This document shows, piece after piece, positions 56,326 to 64,000 of a DNA stretch of 64,000 nt. A model generated the notes under the pieces. The model was not told the DNA's origin. It saw only the letters and a list, made by a program, of their open reading frames with translations, and made no database searches. This stretch comes from Legionella cherrii (GTDB taxonomy: Bacteria > Pseudomonadota > Gammaproteobacteria > Legionellales > Legionellaceae): NCBI RefSeq assembly GCF_900635815.1, contig NZ_LR134173.1, positions 2,450,001 through 2,514,000 on the forward strand. Reading direction: 5' to 3'. The stretch's first letter is position 1. Every line of letters starts with the position of its first letter. A program made the translations under genes and the position numbers.

Positions 56326-57759
56326 ATGTCACTTATTAGGGTAAATGTCGTGCGCTATTCTAATTATTTGTGGGTCTTTGCCGCTTTTTTCTTTAACCAA
56401 ATGGGCTGCTCTCAGACACTTTCGGAAAAAATAGATGGGATTATTGCACAACAATTACCCCATGCAACTGTTGGCATACTTGTTAAAGATGCCCAGAACG
56501 GACAAGTCGTTTACAGTCGAAATGCTGATAAGCTATTATCTCCAGCCAGTGGTATGAAGATACTTACAGCTGCAGCAGCGCTTTATCAATTAAAACCAGA
56601 CTATCGTTTTATAACAACACTGTCTCGGAAAAATCAAGATTACTATATTCAATTTACAGGTTCGCCTTCTTTTACTGTTGGGAATTTGAATTCTTTGTTA
56701 CAAAATTTGCAAAAAAATAGCGAAAAGGTAATAAACGGCAATGTGGTAATTGATAGCTCACAATATCAATCTCCAAATTATCCGAGTGGAACCTCTTATG
56801 ATGATTTGGGGTGGTATTATGCTGCTCCAGATACAGCGGCAATATTGAATGAAAATAAAGCGGCGTATGAATTAATTAGTGCGAAAGAATTAGGCAAGCC
56901 TGCCGAGGTTAAACCAAAAACTCTACCCAAAGCTTTAACTCTTATTAATGAAGTGGTTACAGTGAGTAAAGAAGAGGAAAAGAACCATTGTAGTCTGAAT
57001 CTTGAAATTAAACCCCAAAATACAATGCGATTATATGGCTGCATGATCCAAGAAAAAAATCCAAAATTAATAGAACTTGCAATTCCCGACCCTATTTTAT
57101 TGGTAAAACAAGTAGTCAAAAAAGCTATTGATAAAAGCAGCCTTGTTTTGAAAGGAAAGATCCTTACCGGCACATCCCCATCGGATACTGTTTTTATTGC
57201 GAGTTTTCAATCTAAAACCCTTAATAAACTCATAAAACATATGTTACAGCAATCCGATAATCTCTATGCGAACAGTATAACCAAAAAATTAGGTTACACG
57301 CTCACAGGAAAGGGAGCCCATAAAGAAGGCGCTTTCGCTATTAAAAAAATATTATCTGAACACACACACCTCGATTTGTCTCAAATGGAGATCGTCGATG
57401 GAGAAGGAACTCGCTATAATTTGGTGACAGCGGAACAAATGGTAATCCTGCTTAGTGATCTTTATCAGGATAAAGACATGAACAAAATATTTTTCGAGGC
57501 TTTACCTCAAGCAGGTGTTTCAGGCACTCTGAAGGACAGAATGAAGAAGACCATGCTTGAGAAAAAAGTGTATGCCAAAACGGGTTCAATGCATGATATC
57601 TCTTCATTATCGGGCTACATGATAAATCCAAATGAAAAAACATTTATTTTTTCTATTATTATCAATGGAGTAAATCAACCCCTAGAAAAAGCCAAGTCAC
57701 TTGAAGAAAAAATATTATTAGCCTTGGATGAATACAGTTTAGAAGGTAGCCCCACTTAA
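56326..57759 (+). CDS. dacB: D-alanyl-D-alanine carboxypeptidase/endopeptidase (PBP4-like)
   Basis: A 477-residue class C low-molecular-weight penicillin-binding protein. The three catalytic motifs are SxxK (Ser75-Gly-Met-Lys78), SxN (Ser310-Asp-Asn312) and KTG (Lys418-Thr-Gly). It trims and cleaves peptidoglycan crosslinks in the periplasm. Start choice is uncertain: TTG 56290, ATG 56326 and GTG 56350 are in frame; ATG 56326 leaves a signal anchor (SNYLWVFAAFFFNQMGC). The end is followed by an 11-bp perfect inverted repeat. Confidence 0.92.
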   Translation: MSLIRVNVVRYSNYLWVFAAFFFNQMGCSQTLSEKIDGIIAQQLPHATVGILVKDAQNGQVVYSRNADKLLSPASGMKILTAAAALYQLKPDYRFITTLSRKNQDYYIQFTGSPSFTVGNLNSLLQNLQKNSEKVINGNVVIDSSQYQSPNYPSGTSYDDLGWYYAAPDTAAILNENKAAYELISAKELGKPAEVKPKTLPKALTLINEVVTVSKEEEKNHCSLNLEIKPQNTMRLYGCMIQEKNPKLIELAIPDPILLVKQVVKKAIDKSSLVLKGKILTGTSPSDTVFIASFQSKTLNKLIKHMLQQSDNLYANSITKKLGYTLTGKGAHKEGAFAIKKILSEHTHLDLSQMEIVDGEGTRYNLVTAEQMVILLSDLYQDKDMNKIFFEALPQAGVSGTLKDRMKKTMLEKKVYAKTGSMHDISSLSGYMINPNEKTFIFSIIINGVNQPLEKAKSLEEKILLALDEYSLEGSPT

Positions 57760-57797
57760 TTGGTTTACGCCCAGCCGCGGCTTGTTGTGACACTAGG

Positions 57798-57823
57798 GCT
57801 TTGTCTAAAAAATTAGACAAAGC
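57798..57823. terminator. Perfect 11-bp inverted repeat after dacB
   Basis: GCTTTGTCTAA and TTAGACAAAGC are perfect inverted copies around an AAAA loop. It could terminate dacB or mark the edge of the rearranged region that holds the GGDEF remnant next to it. Confidence 0.5.
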
Positions 57824-57848
57824 GGTATTGATGACTAGTTAAAAATAA

Positions 57849-58073
57849 ATGGTTTATACGCAGGAAACCCCTTGGCACAAGTTCTCTATTGACGTTAATC
57901 AAGATGAGCCTATTTCAGTTACAATCTCCATAGGGATATCTTTTTATCCTTATGATGTGTTAGATGACTTGATATCAAAAGCGGATGAATCACTTTATCA
58001 GGCAAAAAAATGGGTCCTAATAAAGTCGTGGCAAGTACAAGTGTGCATCAAAATAGAAATCGTTAAAAACTAA
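57849..58073 (+). pseudogene. Remnant of a diguanylate cyclase (GGDEF domain C-terminus)
   Basis: VTISIGISFYPYDVLDDLISKADESLYQAKK is the end of a GGDEF domain; the active GGDEF motif and everything upstream are missing, with stops in frame just before. After QAKK the frame is lost at a run of seven A: adding one base gives MGPNKVVASTSVHQNRN and a stop at 58066, the usual end of such enzymes. It is therefore a 5'-truncated and frameshifted fossil of a cyclic-di-GMP synthase. Confidence 0.8.
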
Positions 58074-58164
58074 GCGTCGAATGGAGGACGTTGTTAGGTT
58101 TTTCTTGTTATTAATAAAAAATTCTGGATAATCTGCCAAAACTATTATTCTAAGGTACAAATCT

Positions 58165-58533
58165 GTGAATACTGAAAAACTATTTTCTTATGGCACATTA
58201 CGTTATGAATCGGTGCAATTAAGTAATTTTGGTAGAAAATTACAAGGAACCGAAGATAGTCTTCCAGGGTTTGGAATGTCTAAAGTAAAAATAAAAGACT
58301 CGAGTGTCATTGCTACAAGTGGTGAAGAGGAGCATCCGATTATTACTTATACTGGAAAATCGGCGGATAGTGTAGAGGGTATGGTTTTTGATGTAAGTGC
58401 AGAGGAGTTAAAAAAAGCAGATTCTTACGAAGTGGCAGACTATAAACGAATTCAGGTTAAACTTGCTTCGGGGCTATATGCTTGGGTATATGTTCATGTT
58501 GAGAGTATTGAATTAACTTATTCTGACAATTAA
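58165..58533 (+). CDS. Gamma-glutamylcyclotransferase-like (AIG2/GGCT) protein
   Basis: A 122-residue GGCT-fold protein. LFSYGTLRYESVQ at the N-terminus is the conserved YGTLR substrate loop, and VEGMVFDVSAEELKKADSYE carries the family's glutamate region. It would act on gamma-glutamyl amines or amino acids; many members are poorly characterised. GTG start at 58165, AAGG eight bases upstream. It stands alone among decayed sequence. Confidence 0.8.
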   Translation: MNTEKLFSYGTLRYESVQLSNFGRKLQGTEDSLPGFGMSKVKIKDSSVIATSGEEEHPIITYTGKSADSVEGMVFDVSAEELKKADSYEVADYKRIQVKLASGLYAWVYVHVESIELTYSDN

Positions 58534-59013
58534 AGCAGCAGTTCTTGCTGTTAGCCAGAGCCTGTTTTCTACCTAAGTCTGGACCTTCCTTAGCTGGTGT
58601 CCTTTCAAAGTGAGAGAATATTGCAGCTCAATGATCAGCGCTTTAATTAAGTTGTTCCGCAACTTTTGATAAAAACTAAATTCTTCTTGTTGAAAATCAC
58701 TGACTTTTTGAGGATCGGGATCTTGGGTTTGAATCAGATTATAGAACGCATTCAGAAGTTTATTGTTTTCTTGTTTCAAATTATCAGGTATTGATTTTTA
58801 TCAATATAGAAAGGATTACTCTCTATCTTCCAAGAGAAGATATTCCTTCTATCGCCCGAGCGATACAAGAAGATATATGAGCACCACTTAAAGTACATTC
58901 TGATTCATTCGCACTGAGGAATAGCAGTGGGATTATATTTGTTGTTGATGAAGAAGTTGATCCTACAAAACGAATCATTAAGCGCACAGAGAGGCTTAAT
59001 GATTCGTTATGTT
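58534..59013. other. Gap with decayed coding traces
   Basis: Two weak traces are seen. On the minus strand, 58573-58779 can encode 68 residues (TTG start, no ribosome site) with no recognised family. On the plus strand, 58800-59013 reads as ITLYLPREDIPSIARAIQED, a stop, then SGIIFVVDEEVDPTKRIIKR to a stop near 59043, which looks like the end of a degraded gene. Neither is called as a gene. Confidence 0.3.
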
Positions 59014-60300
59014 TTAATGGACTATACGATGCGAGTCTTTAACCCATCGCATCAAAAAGGCTCCAATTATTTGGTATAAAGGCAAAATGGCCAAAGCAAT
59101 ATGGTAACTAAATAATGAAAAATCATGAGAAGGACCGGCATTACTGAACGCATCAAGCAGTTTCCCTATTGCCGGCTCGGTAATTGCATCCAGAAAAGCG
59201 TCACTTGCATTGATTAAGGAAGTTACTGTCCCCGCCAGATATAATGGATTTGATTCTTTTCCAATGACAAATACTATGGGGAATGCGCCTAAACTAAAAC
59301 CAAATAGAAAAAGCAATACACTCAATAGCCAAATTGGCATGGGGTGTGCGTAAATAACCAAGCTAATACATAAAGCAGAAACCAAGGTGCTGTAAAACAT
59401 AAAAGAACAACGATTTTGTATGCGGTTAATGAATAATGCGAATACAGGGCAAGCAATTGCTAATCCTACAAAAACCAAAGAAATAAGGGAGGGAGCAACC
59501 AATTTATCCAAATGATATGCTTTCTGTAAAAAAGGGTTTCCCCATAAGCCACAAAAAATAACAATGGGAGAGAATGCTAAACCACTAAACCCTGTTAATA
59601 ACCAGTTTTGTTTGTTTTTTACAATAAGTACAATATCCTTCCATAAATGAGGATTTTTAGAGGCATGCTGAGGTTCTGACTCGGATGCTTCAATGGAAGA
59701 GGAGGGTTTGTCTTTAACAATAAATAGGAACAAGAACGACAAAATGATTCCCATCCAAGCTACATTAGCTAAACTGGACCTCCAGCCTATCTGACTAACT
59801 AACCATGCCAGTGGCATTTGCCCAAAAATTGCGCCAATCATCGCAGCAGTAACAAGAAATGACGTCAATAAGGCATAGTATTTTTTGGGAAACCATACTG
59901 CTGATAATTTAAAGTAGGCGATGGAGGCAAAAGAAACACCAACACCAGTTAAAGAACGCCCCAAAATCGCGGTATTTAAATCCTGGGCTTGAGAAAAAAT
60001 ATAAATACCAATCGCACAACAAAAAATGGCTCCTGTTGTAATCCATCGTGTACCATAACGATCGAGAACAACTCCTACAAATAGTGGCACGATAAGATAG
60101 GTCCAGAAATACACTCCCGATAAAACACCAAGACCCAGTCCCTGTAAGTGAAACGCATCCATCAATTGTTCAGGCATTACACTTGGAAAATTTTGGAGAA
60201 TGTATTTATAAAATAAAAATGCAGCACATAAACTAATGATAAAGATAGCGCGATAAGTGATTTTTTTCTGCGATGCCTCTGCATCAAGTGCGTTTCCCAT
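59014..60300 (-). CDS. MFS amino-acid transporter, Pht-like
   Basis: A 428-residue major facilitator with 12 membrane segments. FLFYKYILQNFPSVMPEQLM in the first loop, GLGVLSGVYFWTYLIVPLFVG and FVGVVLDRYGTRWIT (motif A) match the Legionella Pht (phagosomal transporter) group that imports amino acids such as threonine (PhtA) and valine (PhtJ). ATG 60300 is chosen because GAGGAG lies five bases upstream; the longer frame from 60381 would run through the leader hairpins. The valine-rich leader peptide in front supports valine or branched-chain substrate control. Substrate is inferred. Confidence 0.88.
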   Translation of the reverse strand: MGNALDAEASQKKITYRAIFIISLCAAFLFYKYILQNFPSVMPEQLMDAFHLQGLGLGVLSGVYFWTYLIVPLFVGVVLDRYGTRWITTGAIFCCAIGIYIFSQAQDLNTAILGRSLTGVGVSFASIAYFKLSAVWFPKKYYALLTSFLVTAAMIGAIFGQMPLAWLVSQIGWRSSLANVAWMGIILSFLFLFIVKDKPSSSIEASESEPQHASKNPHLWKDIVLIVKNKQNWLLTGFSGLAFSPIVIFCGLWGNPFLQKAYHLDKLVAPSLISLVFVGLAIACPVFALFINRIQNRCSFMFYSTLVSALCISLVIYAHPMPIWLLSVLLFLFGFSLGAFPIVFVIGKESNPLYLAGTVTSLINASDAFLDAITEPAIGKLLDAFSNAGPSHDFSLFSYHIALAILPLYQIIGAFLMRWVKDSHRIVH

Positions 60301-60303
60301 GGT

Positions 60304-60389
60304 GATTCTCCTCAAGATTGTTAGTCGTATCGCTTGATTATTTAGCCTTCTCCCTAGAGAGGCCGAATAATCAAAACACAACTCTAGGG
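60304..60389 (-). promoter_or_regulatory. Competing hairpins between leader peptide and MFS gene (attenuator-like)
   Basis: Read on the minus strand. Stem A: CCCTAGAG (60389-60382, overlapping the leader stop codon) pairs perfectly with CTCTAGGG (60359-60352). Stem B: TTGATTATT (60374-60366) pairs with AATAATCAA (60342-60334), and inside it GCC/GGC and TCTC/GAGA pairs close a UAGG loop. A and B share bases, so they are mutually exclusive, and ribosome position at the valine codons or stop could select one. No U-run follows stem B, so a classic terminator is not evident; Rho or translation control is possible. Confidence 0.6.
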
Positions 60390-60500
60390 CGAGGAAAGGA
60401 AGACCACGACCACCACCACAACAGAAACGATAGAAGTAATAACACGCACCAACCCAAAAGAGCTGTTTACAGAAAATTGACGTTGTGTGTTATTGTTCAT
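60384..60500 (-). CDS. Valine-rich leader peptide, 38 codons
   Basis: A short ORF upstream of the MFS gene on the same strand: ATG 60500, stop TAG 60384-60386. The peptide begins MNNNTQRQFS, then LVRVITSIVS, then seven consecutive valine codons (GTT, GTG, GTG, GTG, GTC, GTG, GTC; 60402-60422) and FLSSP. The run of valine plus isoleucine and leucine matches leader peptides of branched-chain operons such as ivbL in E. coli, where ribosome stalling for lack of Val-tRNA controls the downstream gene. No good Shine-Dalgarno precedes the ATG. Its own reverse-strand neighbour ORF is noise. Confidence 0.75.
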   Translation of the reverse strand: MNNNTQRQFSVNSSFGLVRVITSIVSVVVVVVVFLSSP

Positions 60501-60754
60501 GTATATTACAGAGTGTGAAATAAATTATTTATTATTAGATGGTAACAATTTGTATCAGATCTTGTCAAATGGATTATCAAAATAAATTTGATTATGCGTG
60601 GATTTAAAACTATCGATGTAACTCAATTATTATTTAAATGCTTATTTTTAAGTGGATTGTTCTGTTGTAAATCTGTTTGATTTACCTAGGATATTTTTTA
60701 TAGAAATCCGAGACATAAATGCCTCGGATAATTGATTCAGGTGATAACGAATTG

Positions 60755-62467
60755 TTATTTTTTATATTTTAACTCGGAATCGAATTCAGGTGCAGGAATA
60801 TCCGGCATCTGTTTTTTGGCTCTATAAAGCCAATCAAGTCTTAGTTCCGGCTCCATAATCTGGACAGGTTTCACTTCATTGAGTCGTTCATCCAATTCAA
60901 CTTTATGTGCTGGTGCAAGGCTTGGCACCAAGCATTTTAAACTAGGCATCATCAGCGAATAACTACACTTGGGTTCAAGTTTAGGCGCCGTTTTTGGAGT
61001 TGGTCTGGGTGACATTGACAACGGCGTGATTTCCTCCTGAGGTTGACTTAATAAGGCGCGTTGAGCTTTAGCACTGGATAATGCATGAAGTTGCTCAACC
61101 TTATTTGCTTTAACCTCTTCAAGGCGGTCAATGAAATTATTTTTCTTGGTGAGAAGAGGTTGTCTACGCTGATCAAGCGAGTCAAGTTGTTGTTGTCTTC
61201 GTTCATAATAATCTGCATTGACACAACAAATATCAGATTTCAACCTTTCGTAATTAAGTTTTGCTTGCAACCAATCCTCAGCAGTCAAGCGATCTGGCTG
61301 TCTATCTTCAGAAAGGATAACATAGGAATTACCGTGTTTTCGGTAACGGGCTTGCTCATTTGGATCAATGATTAAATAAGCTTGAGTAAAATCATTGACC
61401 GGCTCCAATTGGGAGTTGAGAAGAATTTTCTCTTTTCTCAAAAATTGTTGCGCCTGTAAGAATCCACGTTCTTGTAATCTTAGCCCTTCTAATTCACGCT
61501 CACGAAGTGTCATTGGGATTTGTAGCTCATTTGAACGTTGTAACTCGTCTAATCGGGCTCTTACTTGTGCAATAAGTTGTTGCACTACTTGTTCTGAACT
61601 TTGAGGTGGTTGTACAAATTGTTTTTGGAAAAAGTCGAGTCGATTTTGCAGCATTCGAATTTTTCTGTCAGTAGGTGATTCAATCGCTTGTACTCTACTG
61701 GCATCGCTTAAGGTAGACGTTTGGGCTGCATGTTGTGCTTTAAGCGCTGCAAGCTGTGCAGATAAAGAAGCTATTTGTTGGTTTGAATAGCTAATAAATT
61801 GCGTGATTGGTTGATTGTTGAATAAGGGGGCTTGCAGGAAGACATTAAGCTCATCCAAGTGGTCAGTCATATGGACATGAGTCTCTTCCATTAACAATGC
61901 TTCTTCTTCAAGAGCATTCAATTCTTCTTCAACCTCATCTAGTTTTTCTTTGAGGGATTGCTCTTCTTCCTCTAATGCTTTGATTGCTTTACTGTATGCT
62001 TGAATATTAGCGTCAACAATCTGTAAGGCAATGTAGCTAACTTTTTGCGCTTCAGCAGTTTTTGTTTCTTTTAGTTTTTGATCGATTTGTTGTTGGATAA
62101 TTTCGTTAACGTGTTTTGCAAGTTTTTTATCTTTTGCAATGAAAGTCAAAAGAAGGAAAAGCAAACGTTGTTGTTTGAGCTGCTCTTCTGCATTTCGTTC
62201 CCTAATTAATTGAAGTTGTGCCTCTTCTTTTACCAGTTCTTGCACTATCATGTTTATCGTTTCGTTACCACCGGCTGTTTTAAGAAACTCGGCCACTTGT
62301 TTGGCATTACGCAGTCCAAATCGAGAAAGAAATTGAGTCGCTAAATAGGGATCTTCTTCTGAAGTATTTGGATGTTGATTTCGTTCAATGTTAGCAAACC
62401 ATTGCTCTAATTGACTGGAAGTTAAAGCCATTGGGGTGGGTTTAGGGGAGGACGATGAAATAGGCAC
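60755..62467 (-). CDS. Large coiled-coil protein, Dot/Icm effector candidate
   Basis: I do not recognise a named family with certainty. The 570-residue protein has no signal peptide or membrane segment; residues about 75-215 and 245-350 are dense coiled coils (for example LEEEEQSLKEKLDEVEEEL), with a central globular part around 370-420 (NSYVILSEDRQ) and a proline-rich stretch near 485-500. This layout is similar to LidA-type effectors that bind Rab GTPases. The C-terminus ends in DSELKYKK. Flanked by the leader-controlled transporter and an amino acid permease, it has its own promoter region. Confidence 0.6.
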   Translation of the reverse strand: MPISSSSPKPTPMALTSSQLEQWFANIERNQHPNTSEEDPYLATQFLSRFGLRNAKQVAEFLKTAGGNETINMIVQELVKEEAQLQLIRERNAEEQLKQQRLLFLLLTFIAKDKKLAKHVNEIIQQQIDQKLKETKTAEAQKVSYIALQIVDANIQAYSKAIKALEEEEQSLKEKLDEVEEELNALEEEALLMEETHVHMTDHLDELNVFLQAPLFNNQPITQFISYSNQQIASLSAQLAALKAQHAAQTSTLSDASRVQAIESPTDRKIRMLQNRLDFFQKQFVQPPQSSEQVVQQLIAQVRARLDELQRSNELQIPMTLRERELEGLRLQERGFLQAQQFLRKEKILLNSQLEPVNDFTQAYLIIDPNEQARYRKHGNSYVILSEDRQPDRLTAEDWLQAKLNYERLKSDICCVNADYYERRQQQLDSLDQRRQPLLTKKNNFIDRLEEVKANKVEQLHALSSAKAQRALLSQPQEEITPLSMSPRPTPKTAPKLEPKCSYSLMMPSLKCLVPSLAPAHKVELDERLNEVKPVQIMEPELRLDWLYRAKKQMPDIPAPEFDSELKYKK

Positions 62468-62563
62468 GGAATAACTCCAATATAAGATATCTGTTCAAAT
62501 TATAATCTTTTTTGGATTTAAAGTAAAGCAGTTATTTCACTAATAAGCTGAGAAATCAAGATG

Positions 62564-63910
62564 TTAATCTTGGGTCTGTTGATTCATCCTGAATTGAACC
62601 TGTTCGAGATTGTTCGGGGCTATTTTCAAGGCTCTTTTCCATAAGAGAGATGAAAAGCCAATGAGAAACAAACACACAATAATAAATAAATCATAATACA
62701 AAAGGGAGCCATATTTTAGCGATGCAGGAGGTATAAAACTAACCGCTAGTGAAATTGTAATGCCTATAAATCCAAAAATGGAGGAGGCAATAATTAACCA
62801 ATAAAATCGTTTTTTTTCTTGCCACGCTAATCGGATTGCCCCTGCAAACATACACCCGTACATGAATAAATACATTTGAGTTGCTAAAGTAATCATGAAC
62901 CAGTATGACGCATTAATACTCGGGAATAATAAAAAAAGAGTGCTAATAAAAGATACGCCACATGCTTGAATCAGCAAAAATTTAGCAGAGGATTGATGTG
63001 TCGTATTGGTGAGTTCATTGCTCGCAAATAACAGACCTTTGAGGGGAGAGATAAGCCAATTATTGGCACAACCAATACATCCGAGGACAATTAAGATGTT
63101 AATAATCAAACTAAGGTTGGCAAATTGAATTTGAGTAAAAAATACTTCAAACAATGCGGGAATACCACTAATAAGATTCAATTGCTGTGGGGAAAGAAGC
63201 ATCGCTAAAGTCAATGAACCAAAGAGCATTGTGGTAAAAATAATAAGTACTGAGAGTGCAATGGCTTTAGGCAACGCCGCTGGCTTACATTCTTGAGTAT
63301 GAACTCCAGCAATTTCAATACCGCAAAAAGATAGAATAATAGCAGTTAGAGATGTCCATGAGTCTTGATGGGAAGAGGGCATAAGTTTTAAAGGTTGCGG
63401 ATGAAAGATCACCCAAAAAGCGCCTATAGCTAAAATTAAAATAAAAGGAAGCAACAGTCCAAATATAGAGCAAAAAACAGTCACTCGATGAGACAAGTAA
63501 AAACCTTTAAGATTCACCCAGGTTAAGCACCAGATGAATAGATTAATCAGGAAGAAAAGTAGTATTTTATTCTCAATAAAATATGGGTTGATACAATATA
63601 AAAGTGTGCCCGCGATAAAACTGAAAAATGTAGGATAGATAAGGATATTTTGCATCCACTGAAACCAAATAGCGATAAAGCCAGCATTTTTACCTAGACT
63701 TTTTTTTACCCATCCATAGATTCCCTCATGCGATTTAGAGGAAAACCATGCTGCAACAATTGCACTGGGTAATAAGAAAAATAATAAAGCCAGCCCAAAA
63801 TACCAAAAAATATCTGTTCCAACTAATGCGGCAGCAGGTAAATTCCGAATACTATCTACTGAACCGACAGTCATCAAAGTTAAACTAAAAACGGTTAGTT
63901 TTTTATGCAT
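62564..63910 (-). CDS. APC family amino acid permease
   Basis: A 448-residue permease with about 12 membrane segments; the N-terminus LTLMTVGSVDSIRNLPAAAL is the APC helix 1 in a variant without the usual GSG, as in the glutamate:GABA antiporter-like and YjeM-like subgroups. The middle AIILSFCGIEIAGVHTQE matches the family helix 6. It starts one base inside the stop of an amidinotransferase/DDAH-type gene (TAATG), so they form an operon; the substrate may be arginine, citrulline or a derivative. Confidence 0.82.
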   Translation of the reverse strand: MHKKLTVFSLTLMTVGSVDSIRNLPAAALVGTDIFWYFGLALLFFLLPSAIVAAWFSSKSHEGIYGWVKKSLGKNAGFIAIWFQWMQNILIYPTFFSFIAGTLLYCINPYFIENKILLFFLINLFIWCLTWVNLKGFYLSHRVTVFCSIFGLLLPFILILAIGAFWVIFHPQPLKLMPSSHQDSWTSLTAIILSFCGIEIAGVHTQECKPAALPKAIALSVLIIFTTMLFGSLTLAMLLSPQQLNLISGIPALFEVFFTQIQFANLSLIINILIVLGCIGCANNWLISPLKGLLFASNELTNTTHQSSAKFLLIQACGVSFISTLFLLFPSINASYWFMITLATQMYLFMYGCMFAGAIRLAWQEKKRFYWLIIASSIFGFIGITISLAVSFIPPASLKYGSLLYYDLFIIVCLFLIGFSSLLWKRALKIAPNNLEQVQFRMNQQTQD

Positions 63911-63999
63911 TAAAATCTCAATGATAAACAGCTTAAACCACCATCAATTTTACGGAATTCACTTACATCTACAGTGACCACTTGAAAACCTAAATTGCG
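63910..63999 (-). CDS. C-terminal fragment of an amidinotransferase/DDAH-family enzyme (rest outside window)
   Basis: Reading left from the window end, 29 codons give RNLGFQVVTVDVSEF then RKIDGGLSCLSLRF and a stop at 63910-63912. VDVSEF followed by DGGLSCLSL is the end of the guanidino-group hydrolase family (dimethylargininase, arginine deiminase, amidinotransferase); the cysteine matches its nucleophile. The stop TAA and the permease ATG share a base. The 5' part and exact substrate lie outside the window. Confidence 0.7.
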   Translation of the reverse strand, partial: RNLGFQVVTVDVSEFRKIDGGLSCLSLRF

Positions 64000-64000
64000 T

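Noticed and set aside
58573..58779. 68-residue minus-strand ORF
   Set aside because: TTG start without a ribosome site, no recognisable family, in a stretch with other decayed traces; kept only as a note in the gap description.
60318..60518. 66-residue plus-strand ORF with Asp/His repeats (EDHDHHHNRND)
   Set aside because: It is the antisense of the valine-codon run in the leader peptide; codon repeats explain the His/Asp pattern.
1..64000. tRNA, rRNA, CRISPR, prophage or IS elements
   Set aside because: I looked for TTCGAATC-type tRNA arms, regularly spaced direct repeats, and transposase or integrase ORFs in the gaps and found none.

Overview
The window looks like a chromosomal segment of a Legionella species, or a close Legionellales relative. 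This is inferred from several signs: low G+C; a gammaproteobacterial gene order (ndk-rlmN-pilF-rodZ-hisS-yfgM-bamB-der, ruvB-ybgC-tolQRAB, sdhE-ygfX); a Pht-type MFS amino-acid transporter; the archaeal-type AMP phosphorylase cluster; and several orphan proteins with coiled coils, paired membrane segments or an F-box-like start, of the kind common among Dot/Icm effectors. I see no rRNA, tRNA, CRISPR array, prophage or insertion-sequence transposase.

Layout. 0-4.5 kb: 3' end of a large NAD-glutamate dehydrogenase, ygfZ, sdhE-ygfX, an ECF sigma factor and an orphan two-TM protein. 4.5-10.8 kb: ruvB, ybgC, an inverted-repeat element, tolQRAB (no pal), an S1/P1 nuclease and a small secreted protein. 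10.9-19.4 kb: an alpha/beta-type pyruvate dehydrogenase operon (leftward), pabB-nudL, fadD, and minC-lpxH without minDE. 19.4-30 kb: two orphan proteins around miaE, then ndk to der. 30.1-35.2 kb: a tightly overlapping leftward operon for a universal stress protein, beta-CASP nuclease, AMP phosphorylase, PRPP synthetase and an ATP-cone/PD-(D/E)XK nuclease fusion. 35.4-41.9 kb: pcnB-folK, terC, hemJ, a frameshifted rubredoxin, hemL and a POT peptide transporter. 41.9-47.7 kb: an mnmC broken in three places, then prpB, a frameshifted prpC, and prpD. 47.9-58.5 kb: chitinase, a truncated F-box-like ORF, ppsR, a membrane/Sel1 pair, an ATP-grasp enzyme, rpiB-like, an APC permease, dacB, a GGDEF remnant and a GGCT-like protein. 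59-64 kb: an MFS transporter preceded by a valine-rich leader peptide, a coiled-coil effector candidate, and an APC permease coupled to an amidinotransferase/DDAH-type enzyme that runs off the window.

The two most interesting systems are, first, a 38-codon leader peptide with seven consecutive valine codons and competing hairpins in front of the MFS transporter, which looks like transport controlled by charged Val-tRNA. Second is the nuclease/AMP-phosphorylase/PRPP operon with its ATP-cone nuclease, which may link RNA or nucleotide breakdown to PRPP supply. Four copies of a 75-85 bp palindromic repeat lie between genes. Five or six small indels, mostly in short homopolymers, break rubA, mnmC, prpC and a GGDEF remnant; they need raw-read checking to separate gene decay from assembly error.
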